Source: Cannabis sativa (lineage: Eukaryota > Streptophyta > Magnoliopsida > Rosales > Cannabaceae). Taken from it: a DNA stretch of 64,000 nucleotides. Shown here in pieces: positions 47,535-59,809 of this stretch (the first letter of the stretch is position 1; every line of letters begins with the position of its first letter). The notes under the pieces were generated by a model. That model ran no database searches, was not told the DNA's origin, and saw only the letters and a list, made by a program, of their open reading frames with translations. Where the stretch lies: positions 78,607,580 through 78,671,579 of the forward strand of contig NC_083610.1 of the NCBI RefSeq assembly GCF_029168945.1, given 5' to 3'. The position numbers and the translations under genes are program-made.

Positions 47535-48300
47535 ATCCTCTAAAGTGTTCTTTCGGAGTAAGCTCAGGAAAGTTCCTTGGATTCATAGTGAACTCTAGAG
47601 GCATCGAGGCTAAGCCAGAAAAGATAAAGGCCTTGATCGACATGAAATCCCCAACTAAAGTTAAAGACGTTCAAAGCTTAACTGGTTGAATCGCTGCGTT
47701 AAGTAGATTCGTTTCAAAGTAAACCGACAAGTGTGTCCCTTTCTTCAACATCCTAAGTGGTAACAAAAGATTCAAATGGACTGAAGAATGCAAAAATGCC
47801 TTCCAAGCTTTAAAGCAACAATTATCCAGCCTTCGGTCCTTTCAAAACCCCTAGATGGTGAAGGGTTTAGCTTATACCTAGCAGTAACAGAACATGCGAT
47901 TAGTTCAGTCTTAGTAAGGGAGGAAAATAGAGTACAACACCCAGTCTACTATGTAAGCAAAAGATTGATTGGGGCAGAGTGTAGATACCCCCTCATAAAA
48001 AAATTGACCTACTGCTTACTCTTAGCATCCCGGAAGCTTCGACCCAACTTTCAAGCTCACCACATTGCGGTACTCACTGACCAACCCTTACGCTAGGTGC
48101 TACAAAAACCCGATGCATCGGCTATTAAAGGGCAGGCCCTGACTGACTTTGTAGCTGAGTGTACCGGGGTTCCAAATGTCGATGTTGAGATAAGGGCGCA
48201 AGAGGGCGACCAACCAACAATAATCAGTGACACCCAAAGGCCTGACCCGAGCGATTCACCTGAACCACACGTCCCTAACTCTAAGAAAAATGAAAACCAA
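47535..48300 (+). pseudogene. pol: Tat-D reverse transcriptase C-terminus and first RNase H
   Basis: Coding resumes directly after the target duplication with PLKCSFGVSSGKFLGFIVNSRG, then stops (TGA at 47687, expected Arg; TAA near 47719) and a frameshift near 47810. The RNase H region follows: SLYLAVTEHAISSVLVREE, VYYVSKRLIGAECRYPLIKK, FQAHHIAVLTDQPLR, TAG at 48094 (expected Gln) and VLQKPDAS. The connection to the second RNase H is shortened after that. Confidence 0.92.
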
Positions 48301-48795
48301 GATCACCTAAGTGAAACTTGGAAGCTACAAGTTGATGGTTCTTCTACCGATCAGTCATCAGGAGCGGGGATCACCCTAATAACACCGGAGGGACAACAAA
48401 TTCACACGGCCATTCCCTTCGGTCTCCCTACCTCAAACAACGAAGCAGAGTATGAAGCATTAATTGTCGGTCTGAAACTAGCGAAAGTGGTGAAGGCCAG
48501 ACACTTAGACATTTACAACGACTCCCAGCTAGTTGTAAACCAAGTTTTGGGAGAGTACATGGCTAGATGGGAAAAGATGATGGCCTACCTTAGCAAAATA
48601 CAAGACTTGCTTGCCCAACTGGAAGGGTACAACATTCAACAAACACGAGAAGAGAATGCTACTATTGATGCCTTGGCAAGATTGGCAACGAGTGAAAAGA
48701 TAGATAAAGCCAGCCTTGTGCCAATAAAATACTTATTCGAGCCAAGCATCCACACCAAAGAAGAAGTCCTCATACTCGATACAACTCAATAACGG
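48301..48795 (+). pseudogene. pol: Tat-D second (archaeal-type) RNase H
   Basis: The frame reads WKLQVDGSSTDQSSGAGITL (first Asp), SNNEAEYEALIVGLKLA (Glu), YNDSQLVVNQVLGEY (second Asp) and ENATIDALARLATSE (third Asp). All four expected acidic residues are in place. The segment is open until a TAA at 48790-48792, beyond the domain. This dual-RNase H arrangement is the mark of the Tat lineage. Confidence 0.93.
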
Positions 48796-49990
48796 ATGAC
48801 CCCCATAGTCGCTTACTTAGAACAAGGGACACTGCCTACAAACAAAAACGAGGCAAAAAAAATGAGAAGAAAGGCCACCCGGTACCTAATCATTGATGGT
48901 GTCATGTATCCACAAGGGTACTCAGTGCCTCTACTACGATGTGTACATCAAGACCAAGCCCAACGACTAATGGAAGACGTCCATGAAGGTTTCTGCGGTA
49001 ATCACGCTGGGGGGCAAAGCTTATCCAAGAAGATACTAAGGCAAGGATTCTTCTGGCCAACCATGATATAAGACTCCATGGAGTATGTTCGAAGGTGTGA
49101 AAAATGTCAAAAGTTTGCAAAAATACCAAGGGCTCCACCCAACGAGCTAACACAAATGCAGAGTCCATGGCCTTTCGCTATATGGGGTATAGACTTGATC
49201 GGTCAGTTGCCTAAGGGCAAAGGAGGAGTGCAATATGCAGTAATAGCGGTCGACTATTTCACAAAGTGGACAGAAGCCGAGCCACTAGCAACTATAACAT
49301 CCAAGAAGGTGCTTGACTTTGTTGTCAAGAACATTATTAGGTTTGTATTACCCCATAAATTAGTATCTGACAACGGTACCAATTTGACAGTGTCATGTTC
49401 ACAAATTTTTGCATTAAACATGGCATAGTAAAGAGCTTCTCGGCGGTCTCGCACCCCCAGTTGACCGGGCAAGTAGAGGTGGTGAATAAGACCTTGAAGG
49501 ACACCTTGAAGAAAAGACTCGAAGAGGCAAAAGGAAACTGGCCAGAACATTTACGCGAAGTTTTGTGGTCGTATAGGGCGACGGAAAGAACAGGGACTGG
49601 TGATACCCCCTTCTCCCTTGCTTATGGGTATGATGCGATGATACCGGTTGAGCTAGACCCACCCTTCCACCGAAGAACGACATACAACCAAGTCAGTAAT
49701 CACCAACTAATGGGTGAATCGTTGGACCTGTTGGAGAGTTGTAGGGAGGCCTCAAAAATACGGTTAGCAGCATACCAACAAAAAGTAGCCAGATACTTTA
49801 ATTCCAAAGTTAAGGAAAGACCCAACAGCAGGAGTATTGGGGCCAAATTGGGAAGGTTCGTATGAAATTACGGAAGTTGTACCCCTGACATGTATAGGCT
49901 CGGTCGGTATGACTCTAGCATGAACCTTATACCAGTACCCCGATATTGGAACGAACAACACCTCCGCAAATATTATCAATAACAGTTTCT
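48796..49990 (+). pseudogene. pol: Tat-D integrase
   Basis: The zinc-binding HEGFCGNHAGGQSLSKKIL and CEKCQKF pairs are present (HHCC), followed by the core: WPFAIWGIDLIGQLPKGKGG (first Asp), VSDNGTNLT (second Asp) and, after a frameshift near 49395, the GQVEVVNKTLKDTLKKRLEE segment (Glu). The C-terminal part reads to GAKLGRFV at 49865 and then, in another frame, the YWNEQHLRKYYQ-like terminus at about 49985. A TAA lies at 49069-49071. Catalytic residues are all visible but in broken frames. Confidence 0.93.
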
Positions 49991-50639
49991 CTTCAGCGAC
50001 GATTCATGCTAAGGGTATGCCCGTAAGCGACTTAGAATCTTTATTAGTGTTTAGTCTTTTCTTTTAGATTTGCTTTAGTTTTAATCATATACTGCTACGT
50101 AATGATGTAATAAGGCATTGTTGCCAATTTCATTTATCAATAAAATTGCAAGTTCTTTTCATATAATGACGCAGCTTGTATGATTGTTATTGAATCAAAT
50201 TGCAAGCCTCACAATGGTCACAGATATATGGGTAATAGTGGACAACCAAGACTTAAAGTAACACCCCAATCATAAGATAAGTGACCAAGAGGTGAACCTG
50301 CATAGTCACTTGGGGGGCAACCACACCCATATATGGACTAGTAAGAAAAAACGCACCCTCGCTTAAGTAGATATTAAAATTTTTAAAGTGTTGGTGCAGT
50401 ACTGAGCAACTTGTGTGTGGTGAATGGTTGACTATAGATAAATACCCACGCTATGTGGCTCAGGCCAAACAAAAGTCAACATGTAAAGCCATATATAAAG
50501 ATAAGGGCCCTATGGCCAAGTAAAAAGATTAAACACATAAATGTCTCAAAAGTAAAGTTACGGGATTTAAGACTGCCCGGACAGTCACGAATCTCTGTAG
50601 AGTACTAGTGGGCATAAAAGCTGTAAAAGTAGAAGTACA
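49991..50639. other. Spacer between Tat-D pol and the antisense ORF
   Basis: No gene is seen. AATAAAA-type polyadenylation signals on the plus strand near 50140-50150 could serve the pol transcript. A 'cacttggggggcaaccacaccc' block at about 50307-50328 is also present. The region is moderately AT-rich. Confidence 0.5.
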
Positions 50640-51769
50640 TTAATAGAAACCATCAAGTAAGTCATTAAGGGGACTGTCATCAGTTGCTTCAACCCCAAAG
50701 TTGAGGTATGAATCGGCCTGAATGCAAGCTGCCTGCGCCTTCTTCCTGGCTTCTGCCTCCTCGCGATTGCGACAATAAGATAGCATACTTTCCATGTTCT
50801 TACCCAGATAACTAAAGTCAGCCTTCTTGTTGTTTAGCCAAAATTTGAAGAAAACATCGGTAAAGAGGTTTTCGATCTGTTTCACCTCCGCATCTAGCTT
50901 CTCACGCTCCTTGACATTAATTTCATTTTCCTCGGCAGGTTTGGCACGAGCATCCTTCTCGCTTTTAAGCTCACCCCTGAGACGCTCCTTCTTAGCAGCA
51001 ACCCTCTCAACAGAAGTTTCTAGGTCATGAATCCTCTGGGAGTGTTCTTGACGGAGGACATCAAGTTCAAGTTGGAGTGAGGCTGCTCCTTGCTTGTTAT
51101 GCTCCTCTTGTAGGGCGAGAACCCTAGATTGACCATAGGAAGTAATAGTCGCAGCCTGTCACACATCATAACATGTATGTTAGATAATGGTTAAAGGAAA
51201 GAATTTTTACAAGTAGGAGAAACTTACTCTGATCATCTCGCAGCACCCAAGAGCAACGATCTGGGCAGGGGACAAACACTCAAGCTTAGACATGGTCTTG
51301 TCCATGATATCCATGAGGCCCTCGGTGTGGCTACGTGCCACTGTCAAACTCGTGGACAAAGCCTAACAACAACCCTCTAAGGGCAGTGCAGCAAGTGACT
51401 CGGCCCCCGTGGACGTCTAGCCAATGAGGATTGTATCATTGGCGGACCCAGATGCGGAGTCAGGAGGAGGTAGCCGAGATGAGATTGGCGATCCAACAGT
51501 AAGGGTTTGAATATGGATGGTCAAGTGAGAGTTAGTCTTCCTAACCTTACCAGGAGGAGCCATGGGAGAGGCGTTATAGGGGGACCCCTCTTGCTCCTGG
51601 TAGGTCATTTTTCGTAACAGGCTGACCATATCTACGAAACACACAAAAATGATTAGTAACATATAATAACACGTAAATTAATGAAGAAATGCAATACGAA
51701 AGACAAATAGCGATCATCACCAAGAGATTCACACTCCGTAATTGGCCTTTTCTTAGAAGACCCCGGCAT
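50640..51769 (-). pseudogene. Antisense spliced ORF of Tat-D (coiled-coil protein)
   Basis: Read on the minus strand, a gene model fits splice rules. Exon 1 is 51769-51721 (ATG; MPGSSKKRPITECESL), intron 51720-51632 (GT...AG), exon 2 51631-51228, intron 51227-51156 (GTAAGT...TGACAG), exon 3 51155-50640. All joints keep one frame, giving 323 codons broken only by TAG at 51417-51419 and 51363-51365. Exon 3 encodes a charged coiled coil (QLELDVLRQEHSQ to KEREKLDAEVKQ) and ends in an FKFWLNNKKADFSYLG segment. The position and direction match antisense ORFs reported in some Tat elements. The function is unknown. The sequence upstream of exon 1 was cut off by the copia insertion at 51861. Confidence 0.7.
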
Positions 51770-51860
51770 AGTGCTTTTCGCTATGGCTGTCAGTGCCAGC
51801 ATCGGAGATCCCAAAGGTCGTGGGATTTCCCGTACTCCGCTAGAAGGGGTAACAACAAAG

Positions 51861-53718
51861 TGTTGGGTTTTATGCCCTAAATAAAACTCATTTCATATAA
51901 TCAGATTTACTTATTAATAAAGATCAGAAATAACATTTTATGTTGCATGGTTCACATGATTTATTTCATGATTATATGTATATAATGTATGAATTCTTTT
52001 TAAGTCCAGAACATATGAGTTTGTTAAAGATTATAGTGTTGTCAGCACAGTGGAATATAATCTTTATTGTATGTTCAAAAGTTTATTCCCTGATTTGTCA
52101 GAACACTGGATTTAGACTGACATGGTATAATCAGCGATAGGTATTCTTACACCTTGGAAAAGTGTTATGTCCTTTCCAGGACATTGGCAAAGTTTACCAG
52201 TATCGGATGTATGGAGTATACATCGGAAGGGACCGATATTGAACTTTGATTAGATATGTTAAAACTTACCATAATATCTATTCAATTCAATATCACCTGT
52301 TGATCCTAGATCAAATGATCTCAATCCTGATATGGTTAGGCTCAATTTCAAGAGTGTTACTCGTGTTCTTTGATTTGTTAGTTAAGCCTAGTTTTGTGTC
52401 AGGGTGATACGTACATTTTGGGAACACGGTAATGCAATTGAGTGGGAGCGCTAATATAAATATGGAATCTATAGCTTCTATTTCGCAAATAGAAGTAAAG
52501 GATGATTTCCTTCGAGCTGAACCAAACGAAGATAAATGGTGGAGATCTCATTTCACTTAGGTGAAATATCATTTATACAGGGTTAAGTGTTTTAAGGATA
52601 AAATAAATTGTAGGGTGTTACGGTAATTTAATCCCTTTATAGTGTAAATCATCTATATAGAGGATCATTGATCACATTAGGGTTATAACAATGGATAACT
52701 AATGACGTGTCTATATCGTGGAACATATAGAGCATTTCTATATGACTGAGAGTGCAATTCCAAGTTCTAAGTGTGGATTCAATGAGGAATTAATAAGTTA
52801 GGGAATTTACTTGGTGAGTTAGATTCGACTTATTGGAAGCTCAGTTATATAGACCCATGGTCCCCATACTAGTTGAGACCATACTGCTTGTAAGACTCAG
52901 TTAATTGATTTTAATTAATCAATTAAAATTCTAAAAGTTAGACTATGTCTACTTTATGAATTTTCACTAAGCAAGGGTAAAACAGTAAATAGAGAGTTTA
53001 AAGGGTATATTTATTAATTGGGAAACTTTGATTAGTTTTTATTAATGAATAAAATAAATGACAATATATTATTTAATAATTAATTATAGTTATTAAATAA
53101 TTAGATTTGACATTTATGAAGTTGAAAGAGAGAATTGGCAATTTTGAGAAAATGGGAAACTAGAAATGATGAAATAGGAAAGTTTGAAAAGTGGAAGGAT
53201 TTGTTTTCCTCAATGAATGGCCGGCCACTTAATGCTTCTATTTCTCATTTTATTTTTCATTTTTAAATGCCAAATAATTCAACTTTAACCCTATGTGGTA
53301 TTCTATAAATAGAAGGTAAAGGCTTCATGTTTGAGACACACACTTTACAGTTTATTCTCTCAAACACTATGAAACTGCCACTCTCTCTCTTTCTTTCTTC
53401 TCTGTTTTTGGAATTCTCTTGAGTGATGAGTAGTGCCCACACACATCAAGTGGTATCTCAATCATAGTATGTAAGACTATGGAATTTCTGCATCAAAGAA
53501 GGAGAAAAGAAGATCCAGGTTCAGATCTTGGTGATGCTCTGCTACAGAAAGGAATCAAGGGCTAGAGATCTGAACGGAAGGAGTCATATTATTGTTGCAC
53601 CTTTGTAAGGTTTTCTAACTTTATATGTGTTTATTTTCATTGTTTTAGAATTCATATTAGGTTGTTAATCCAACATACTTGTTAGTAAATCTAGATCCTG
53701 GTAAAATAATTTCCAACA
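51861..53718 (+). repeat. Angela-like 5' LTR
   Basis: The 1858-bp LTR starts TGTTGGGTTTTATGCCC and ends TTCCAACA. A TATA box CTATAAATAG at 53303-53312 lies about 400 bases before the LTR end, giving a transcript start near 53335-53345. The 3' copy starts at 60871. Confidence 0.95.
53303..53312 (+). promoter_or_regulatory. LTR TATA box
   Basis: CTATAAATAG stands in the usual position for the promoter of a copia LTR. The same motif is kept in the solo LTR (complement, 46078-46088). Confidence 0.7.
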
Positions 53719-53720
53719 AC

Positions 53721-53733
53721 TGGTATCAGAGCC
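53721..53733 (+). promoter_or_regulatory. Primer-binding site (initiator-Met tRNA)
   Basis: TGGTATCAGAGCC lies two bases after the LTR end and is complementary to the 3' end of plant initiator-Met tRNA, the usual copia primer. Confidence 0.93.
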
Positions 53734-56700
53734 AGGTTAATGATTTACTTTCATGTAATATGAATTAAAACGATGATTGATTGTTTCTGTGTTGATTTGG
53801 ATGGTTTCATGTTGGTTTATGTGCTTATGTGATGAATGTATGTGTTGCACGAAATTTTTCCATGAAATATATTTTTTCAATTTTTGAAAATATTTTATTT
53901 GGATTCCTTGTGAAAAATTGAGCAATTTTGTTTTTTACGGAACTCAATTCTGATAAAAATTGAAAAAGTTATGAATTTTGGAAAATCGTGATTTCGGGTA
54001 TGCATGGTGCTCAATCGCGCGCGCGTGACACGCCCGAGTGCACCCTGCATCTGCCCGTGAGCCTCGCCCGTGTGCACCCTGCCAGTGCCGAGTTTTCTCG
54101 GCGCCCCTGCTCACGATCCGCGCGCGTATGGGCTGCGCGACCCTGCGGGGCTGCCGATTGCGGCCTGGGCGGCTCACTTGTGGCAGTTTCCCAAAAAGTT
54201 GCGATTTTTGGGGGTTTTCCCCAAAAATCCAATTTTTTCATGGAATTGTTTCCCAAAATTCATTTTTCCTTTTTTAAATATTTCTAAATTGAAATGTTTC
54301 CAATTTTAAATATTTTCAGTTTGAAATTTTTCCAATTTTTAAATATTTCTATTTTGGAATGTTTCTAATTTTAAATATTTCCTATTATGGTCAGATTTAA
54401 AAATTTGTTAACTTCTTTAATATTTATTTATTATTTAATTATAAGATTAGATATTTTGATATTTAAGATATTTTAAATTAAAAGATAACTTTGTCTTTTT
54501 ATTTAAAATATTATATTAAAATTATCTTATATGGCAAATTAAATAATTAATAAATTTGAAATTAACATAGATATTTTTATAGATATACTTACCATAATGT
54601 TTTTCAAATTCAAAAATTTGTTATTTTGTTAAATATTTAATTATTTATAAATTATAAGTTTAAAAATGATATTTTTCTATATATATCCATTTTTTCCTTA
54701 TTAGAAATTTATAAATCATATCTTAAATATTTAAATAACATAGATATTTTTGTAGAGATTTGAATATTGCTTAATTTGAGATATTTTGACATATAATTAT
54801 GGTAATTATTATTCATTTATTATTTTATTCCTAAAATAATAATTATCTAACCAAATCTATTTTAAAATTTGTTTATTTTATTAAATTATAAGATCTGAAA
54901 GTGATATTGAAGATTCTTTCCTTTCAAATCATTGATCTTATTAGATATTTAATTTAATTTGATTCAAATAAACCTAGATATTTTAAAATTAGTTTCCTTT
55001 ATTTGGTTAGTTTAAGAGTAATAATTTAATTATATTAATATCTTATTTCACATTTGTTACATGGACAATGTTTGTTTATTTATATTGTTTATTCAAAAAC
55101 TCTTTTTAACAAACCTATTATTTATCTGATCTAAATTGCTATGATTAACTTGTTGACAGATCCAATGATCTGATTTTAATCATAGTCCAATTGACGATAG
55201 ATCATATAAATAATTTGTAACAGGTGAATTTTGTACTTCTTTCATCTGTGTAAACCTAGTAACATGATAGGGTCCATCCAAATCATTTGACCTGTGTGAG
55301 CCTATATGTTTGCTTTTGGGCTTAGATGCATATAGGAATCCCATTTAAGTTTTTACTAAGTAAATGGACTAGGTTGCTAAAATAAATTTTGACATAAGGA
55401 AATTTATTTAGGCCCAATTAGATTTGGGCTTATTCAATGAATAACAATTGTTTATTTTAAGGTTAAATTCCTCTCTTTTGGGCCTTGTGTGAGAGTTGGG
55501 GGCCATAGAAGTGGGTACGACATACTGAACCTAACCCCCCCTCACATGAACTACCCCAATTGTGAAGGCCCATTTGCCTTATTTAAATAATTGTATTAGG
55601 TTAATTATATTAGTCTAACCTAATTAAAATTGAATTAGCAACATAATTAACTTTTAAAATATATGAAATTTATTTTTCATGTAATATTTTAAAGTTAATT
55701 TTAGAAAAACACTTAGTCAATGATATATTCTAGATAGTTATTTCTAGTACTAGTTATTATTTCTAATATTAAATAGGAAAATATCATTGATTGTGAAATT
55801 AATTGTCTCATAATTAATTTTGGTACAATCTAAGTTTAGTATATTTTCCTAGTATTAAACTAGAATTAATAATTAAGTTTCCTCTTTACTTAATTATTTG
55901 TTTCTTGAATTTAATACATTTAATTAAATTGAAAATTTCAATATCTAAGTTGATTTTCATCATGATACTTTAATATTGTTATTTTCATGTTATTTAATTA
56001 AAGTTGAAAATTATTTTAAGTTTGGAATCTTAATTCAGAATAACTTAACTTTGAATAATTTTCAAAATATATTTTATTTTATTTTATTAATCATTTCTCA
56101 AAATTTCGAAATTGCATTTCTTTAATGCAGAAATTTGGAATTTTATTTGAAAAATAGATTAAAGTTGAAAATTATTTATTTAATTTTGGACCAACTTAAA
56201 TCATTGATTTTTTCATTTAATGATTAAATTAAAATAAATGAACTAAAATATATTATAATTAGAGATTGGATTAATTAGTCTATGAAAGTCTAGATAGATA
56301 TTATCTGTTTTGCTTGAAGTATTTTTCTAGTGTATTTAATTAAATAGAAAATTAATATTTAAGTTGATTTTTTAATCATGATACTTAAATATTTGAAATT
56401 TTTCTAAGATATTTAATTAAATAGGAAAATTATATTTTTTGTTGAAAATTAATTTTTATTAATTTTGGGCCAACATAAAATTAGAGTAATTTTCCAAGAT
56501 TTATTTTATTTTATTTTAAAGCATTTTCGAAAGTAGTATTCTTATACAGTTCATTTTTCGAAATGCAATATATATTTATAGAAAATTAAATTTGAGTTGT
56601 AAATTAATTTAAATTAATTTTGAAACAACTTAAATTGAATAATTTTCTAAATATTTATGGAAATTATTACTAAGATGGAAATAATTTACGTTATTTATCC

Positions 56701-57879
56701 ATCTAAGTATAATTTATAAATATTAAATTAAAATTTATATTTGGAATTTTTCATTCTAAATTGGAAATTTTAATTAAATATATATTTAAAATAAATTGAT
56801 AAAAATAAATATTAGAAGAAAATACAACCCTTCATTAAATAATGAGCTTTATTATTAGGATATTCGATCTCCATTGTTGGTTTTACATAGCTATTGTTTT
56901 AGTGAGTAATCCTCCCTAATGGATGAACGTTCATTAGCAAGTTAGCACCGTTTAATCTCGAAAGATAAGTAATCTTGTAAGTTTTTTATATAGTTTATGA
57001 TCACCCTAATGGTGGCGACTGTATAAGACTTGCAAGAATATGAAACAATGGTGGAAGCTTATTAGATAGAATAGCCTTGACTCTCGCCTAAACGGGACAA
57101 CGCGGATTCACATCTTGATCGAATAAAAGGTTGCTAGAATGTTGATCATTTTAGATGAGCTGACAACTCTATTCAATGGATGGTAGCTTTGACTCTCGCC
57201 TAAACGGGACACTGATATCAGTTTGTTGAAAACCTTGGAAATTATTTAGGATTGTATGTTTTAGTATTTTCACTTGTCATTCCTACTTGCTATGTGCTTC
57301 ATAATTTCTGAATTGTGTATGAATTTGTATTGAACCATGTTATTTTTCTGTTATTAAATTGTAGTTTAATTTCGAATCTTCATTGTTGGTCTAACTTAAC
57401 TTGTTTTTATAATGAGATAAATCCCTAATGGATTTTCACCATTAGACTAACATAATAGTGTTAGATCTCGAAAGATAAATATTGTATATACAACATCTAG
57501 CTGTTCATCAATTGATGACACCCTAAACTAGTATTTTACAATATGAAACAAGAAGATTGTATAAATAAGATTACTTTGACTCTCGCTAATCGGAGCATTG
57601 TTGGATTCTTATTTGAAACGAAATTATCCTAATTCCTCTTAGCTTATTCATTTCGAATTAGCTTAATGACATATCATTGGATGAATGGTCTATAAATCAT
57701 ATAAAGTCTTATTTTCTCTTAAGAAATTAGATGACGCATATGATTATATTCCCGGAATTCTATCCCTAAATGATATAAATCCTCAATCTTAGATATCTCC
57801 TACTTGTATAGGCAAATCATAGAGTTAGATTAGTAGTGGTGGTCCAAGAAAGAGTTACTAATTATACAGTTACACTTTC
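53734..57879 (+). other. Long non-coding leader of the Angela-like element
   Basis: About 4.1 kb directly after the PBS has no gag and no long ORF. It contains a GC-rich island (about 54010-54180), AT-rich repetitive sequence to 55128, and the 55129-56945 segment shared with 1-2432. From 56946 to 57610 it has two diverged copies of a module built from 'tctcgaaagataa', 'caccctaa', 'tatgaaaca' and 'gactctcgcc'. In ordinary Angela elements gag starts soon after the PBS, so gag is lost or replaced here. Confidence 0.7.
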
Positions 57880-59804
57880 ACAAGTGTTTCATAACCATTT
57901 TCTTTCAATGGATTCAAACTGTATGAGTTTAGTATTCTGTGACCAGAATCCACTTGCACTATTCTAAGAACTCTTTGATGTAACTAAAGTAAGTCATCAA
58001 AAGATACAACCACATATTTTATAAATCTATGGCATTTGTATCTTGTTCATAGTGGTTTTGACAAGATCATTCTCTGCAAAGAGTTAATATGCCTATATCC
58101 AATGAAATTAAGTTCATCTCATTCGCAGATGGATGTACATTCAGGGGTGGATATGAGTCCTCATTGTATTCTTAAAACGATCACTCTAGATTTTATCTTA
58201 TGCAAAAGAAATTTGAAATGTTTGAAAAATTTCATGAATTTCTAGCAATGGTAAGTGGTTAAAGATCTTGCGAACTGATAGGGGTGGAGAAAAAGTTAGT
58301 AGATATGCAGTTCAAAGATCATTAACTTGATTTTGAATAATATCCAAACTTACCTCCCCAGAAATTCGAGTTGCATATTTATGATTAGTTACTAGTCGTT
58401 GCCTAAATCCTTCTATGGTAATATAATTTCAGAATGATGCAATGGTTGTATACTTTATGTAAATCATTACTAGATTCATGGATGATCTAATCGAAATCTT
58501 AAGAAAAGCTAGAACTGCTAACCCTAGTTTGCATGTTTGTTAGCTATTCTAAGTGATTAGGGGTGGAGCATCCCATAGTCATTAGATAAGAAAGTGTTTG
58601 TTTAAACAAATACTACTTTTCTAAGAAAATGACTAAGTCTGAAAATAAAGTAGCAAATAAAGGAGATATTTTTTCTTGATTCCATAAGTGTTCTATCATC
58701 TTATTCGTTACAAGATGATCCCACTGCCTCTGTTGTCTTAACACAACTGAAGAGGTCTATACCATTTAGTTTTCTTTGACATAGTTCACGGTACCTTGTT
58801 GTAGTGGGAGAGTTTCTAGGAACTCACCTTCTTATAACTTGGAAGACACTAGTGATTAAAATCCATTGTGAGTTTAAACAAGTAATGGATTGTCAAGATA
58901 AGAAACTAAGAAGAAAGCCAATAGAACTATGGTTTGATCCATTCACATGGAGTAACCTAAAGTTTTCCGTTACAAGGACATGAAAGGAAATTTTCGTTAA
59001 TAAGTCTATTCAATGGACTTAACAAAACTTCATGTTCCTAGTATTATAGGTTTGAGTTTATCTAAACCTATGGCTTGTGGTATACCTGGTAATTACTTAC
59101 TCTAATGCAAGCAACTTACTTTAGTAAGATGCTGAAGCATTTTCTTTCCAATGGCAATCTATAGAAGCTTCACAACTTCTAGATATAGATTTTATTTATC
59201 TAAGGAAAAGCTTCAACTATTCCAGAGAAGATAAAGTCATGAAAGAATTTCCTAAGTCAACAGTGAGAGGTCTCAGATATGCTTTAGTATGCCTTAGACC
59301 AGACACCTGCTGTTGAGTGGGAGTAATGAGTAAGTATCAGATTAATCCAGCAGAGGAACATTGGAAGACAATCAAGTAAATTTTAAGATTAAGAAGAGGA
59401 ACTATATGTTAGTCAATAAGGGTGTTTGGTTTTGAAACTCTTAGACTACACCACATCAGATTTCGAGACTTGCCTGTGTGCTAGAAAGTCTGCTGATAAG
59501 ATGGTGATTACTTTGGGGGTGGAGTAGTGATTTTGGAGAAGTGTAAAAACCTATCTGAAATCTCTTGGTCTACCAGAAAGAGACTGATTGTTAAAAGTTG
59601 CAGGAAAGATACTTATTCAGTCTAAGGAAAGTTTTATACTTTTGTGGCACCGTTCCAACTTGCCTTAACTACTAGGGTTACTTCCTGAATAACCAAAGAG
59701 TAGTTGCCAAAAAGTATAGAATCCAGTATCCCAAGAGAGTAGACATATAGAGAGGAATTTCACATTATCAAGGATTTTGTGATTAAGGAAGAGTAACGGT
59801 AGAG
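57880..59804 (+). pseudogene. pol: Degenerate Ty1/copia pol
   Basis: Short stretches in several frames resemble copia pol. Near 58220-58290 are FEKFHEFLAM and LRTDRGGE, the integrase core with its second Asp. Near 59730-59790 is a match to the 'KHIERKYHIIRE' end of RNase H. Stops and shifts are dense and the total length (about 1.9 kb) is well short of a full copia pol, so deletions have occurred. Because the LTRs are young, the element was probably already defective when it moved. Confidence 0.75.
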
Positions 59805-59809
59805 AAGAG

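Noticed and set aside
54000..54200. Host gene promoter CpG island
   Set aside because: It lies inside a retrotransposon leader with no downstream ORF.
53988..54309. Overlapping ORFs of 77-99 residues in the GC-rich island
   Set aside because: Several frames on both strands are open together because of high GC. There is no domain and no conservation to judge from.
58036..58245. Plus-strand ORF of 69 residues as a new gene
   Set aside because: The same stretch, read with shifts, resembles the copia integrase region (LRTDRGGE follows at about 58270), so it is decayed pol.
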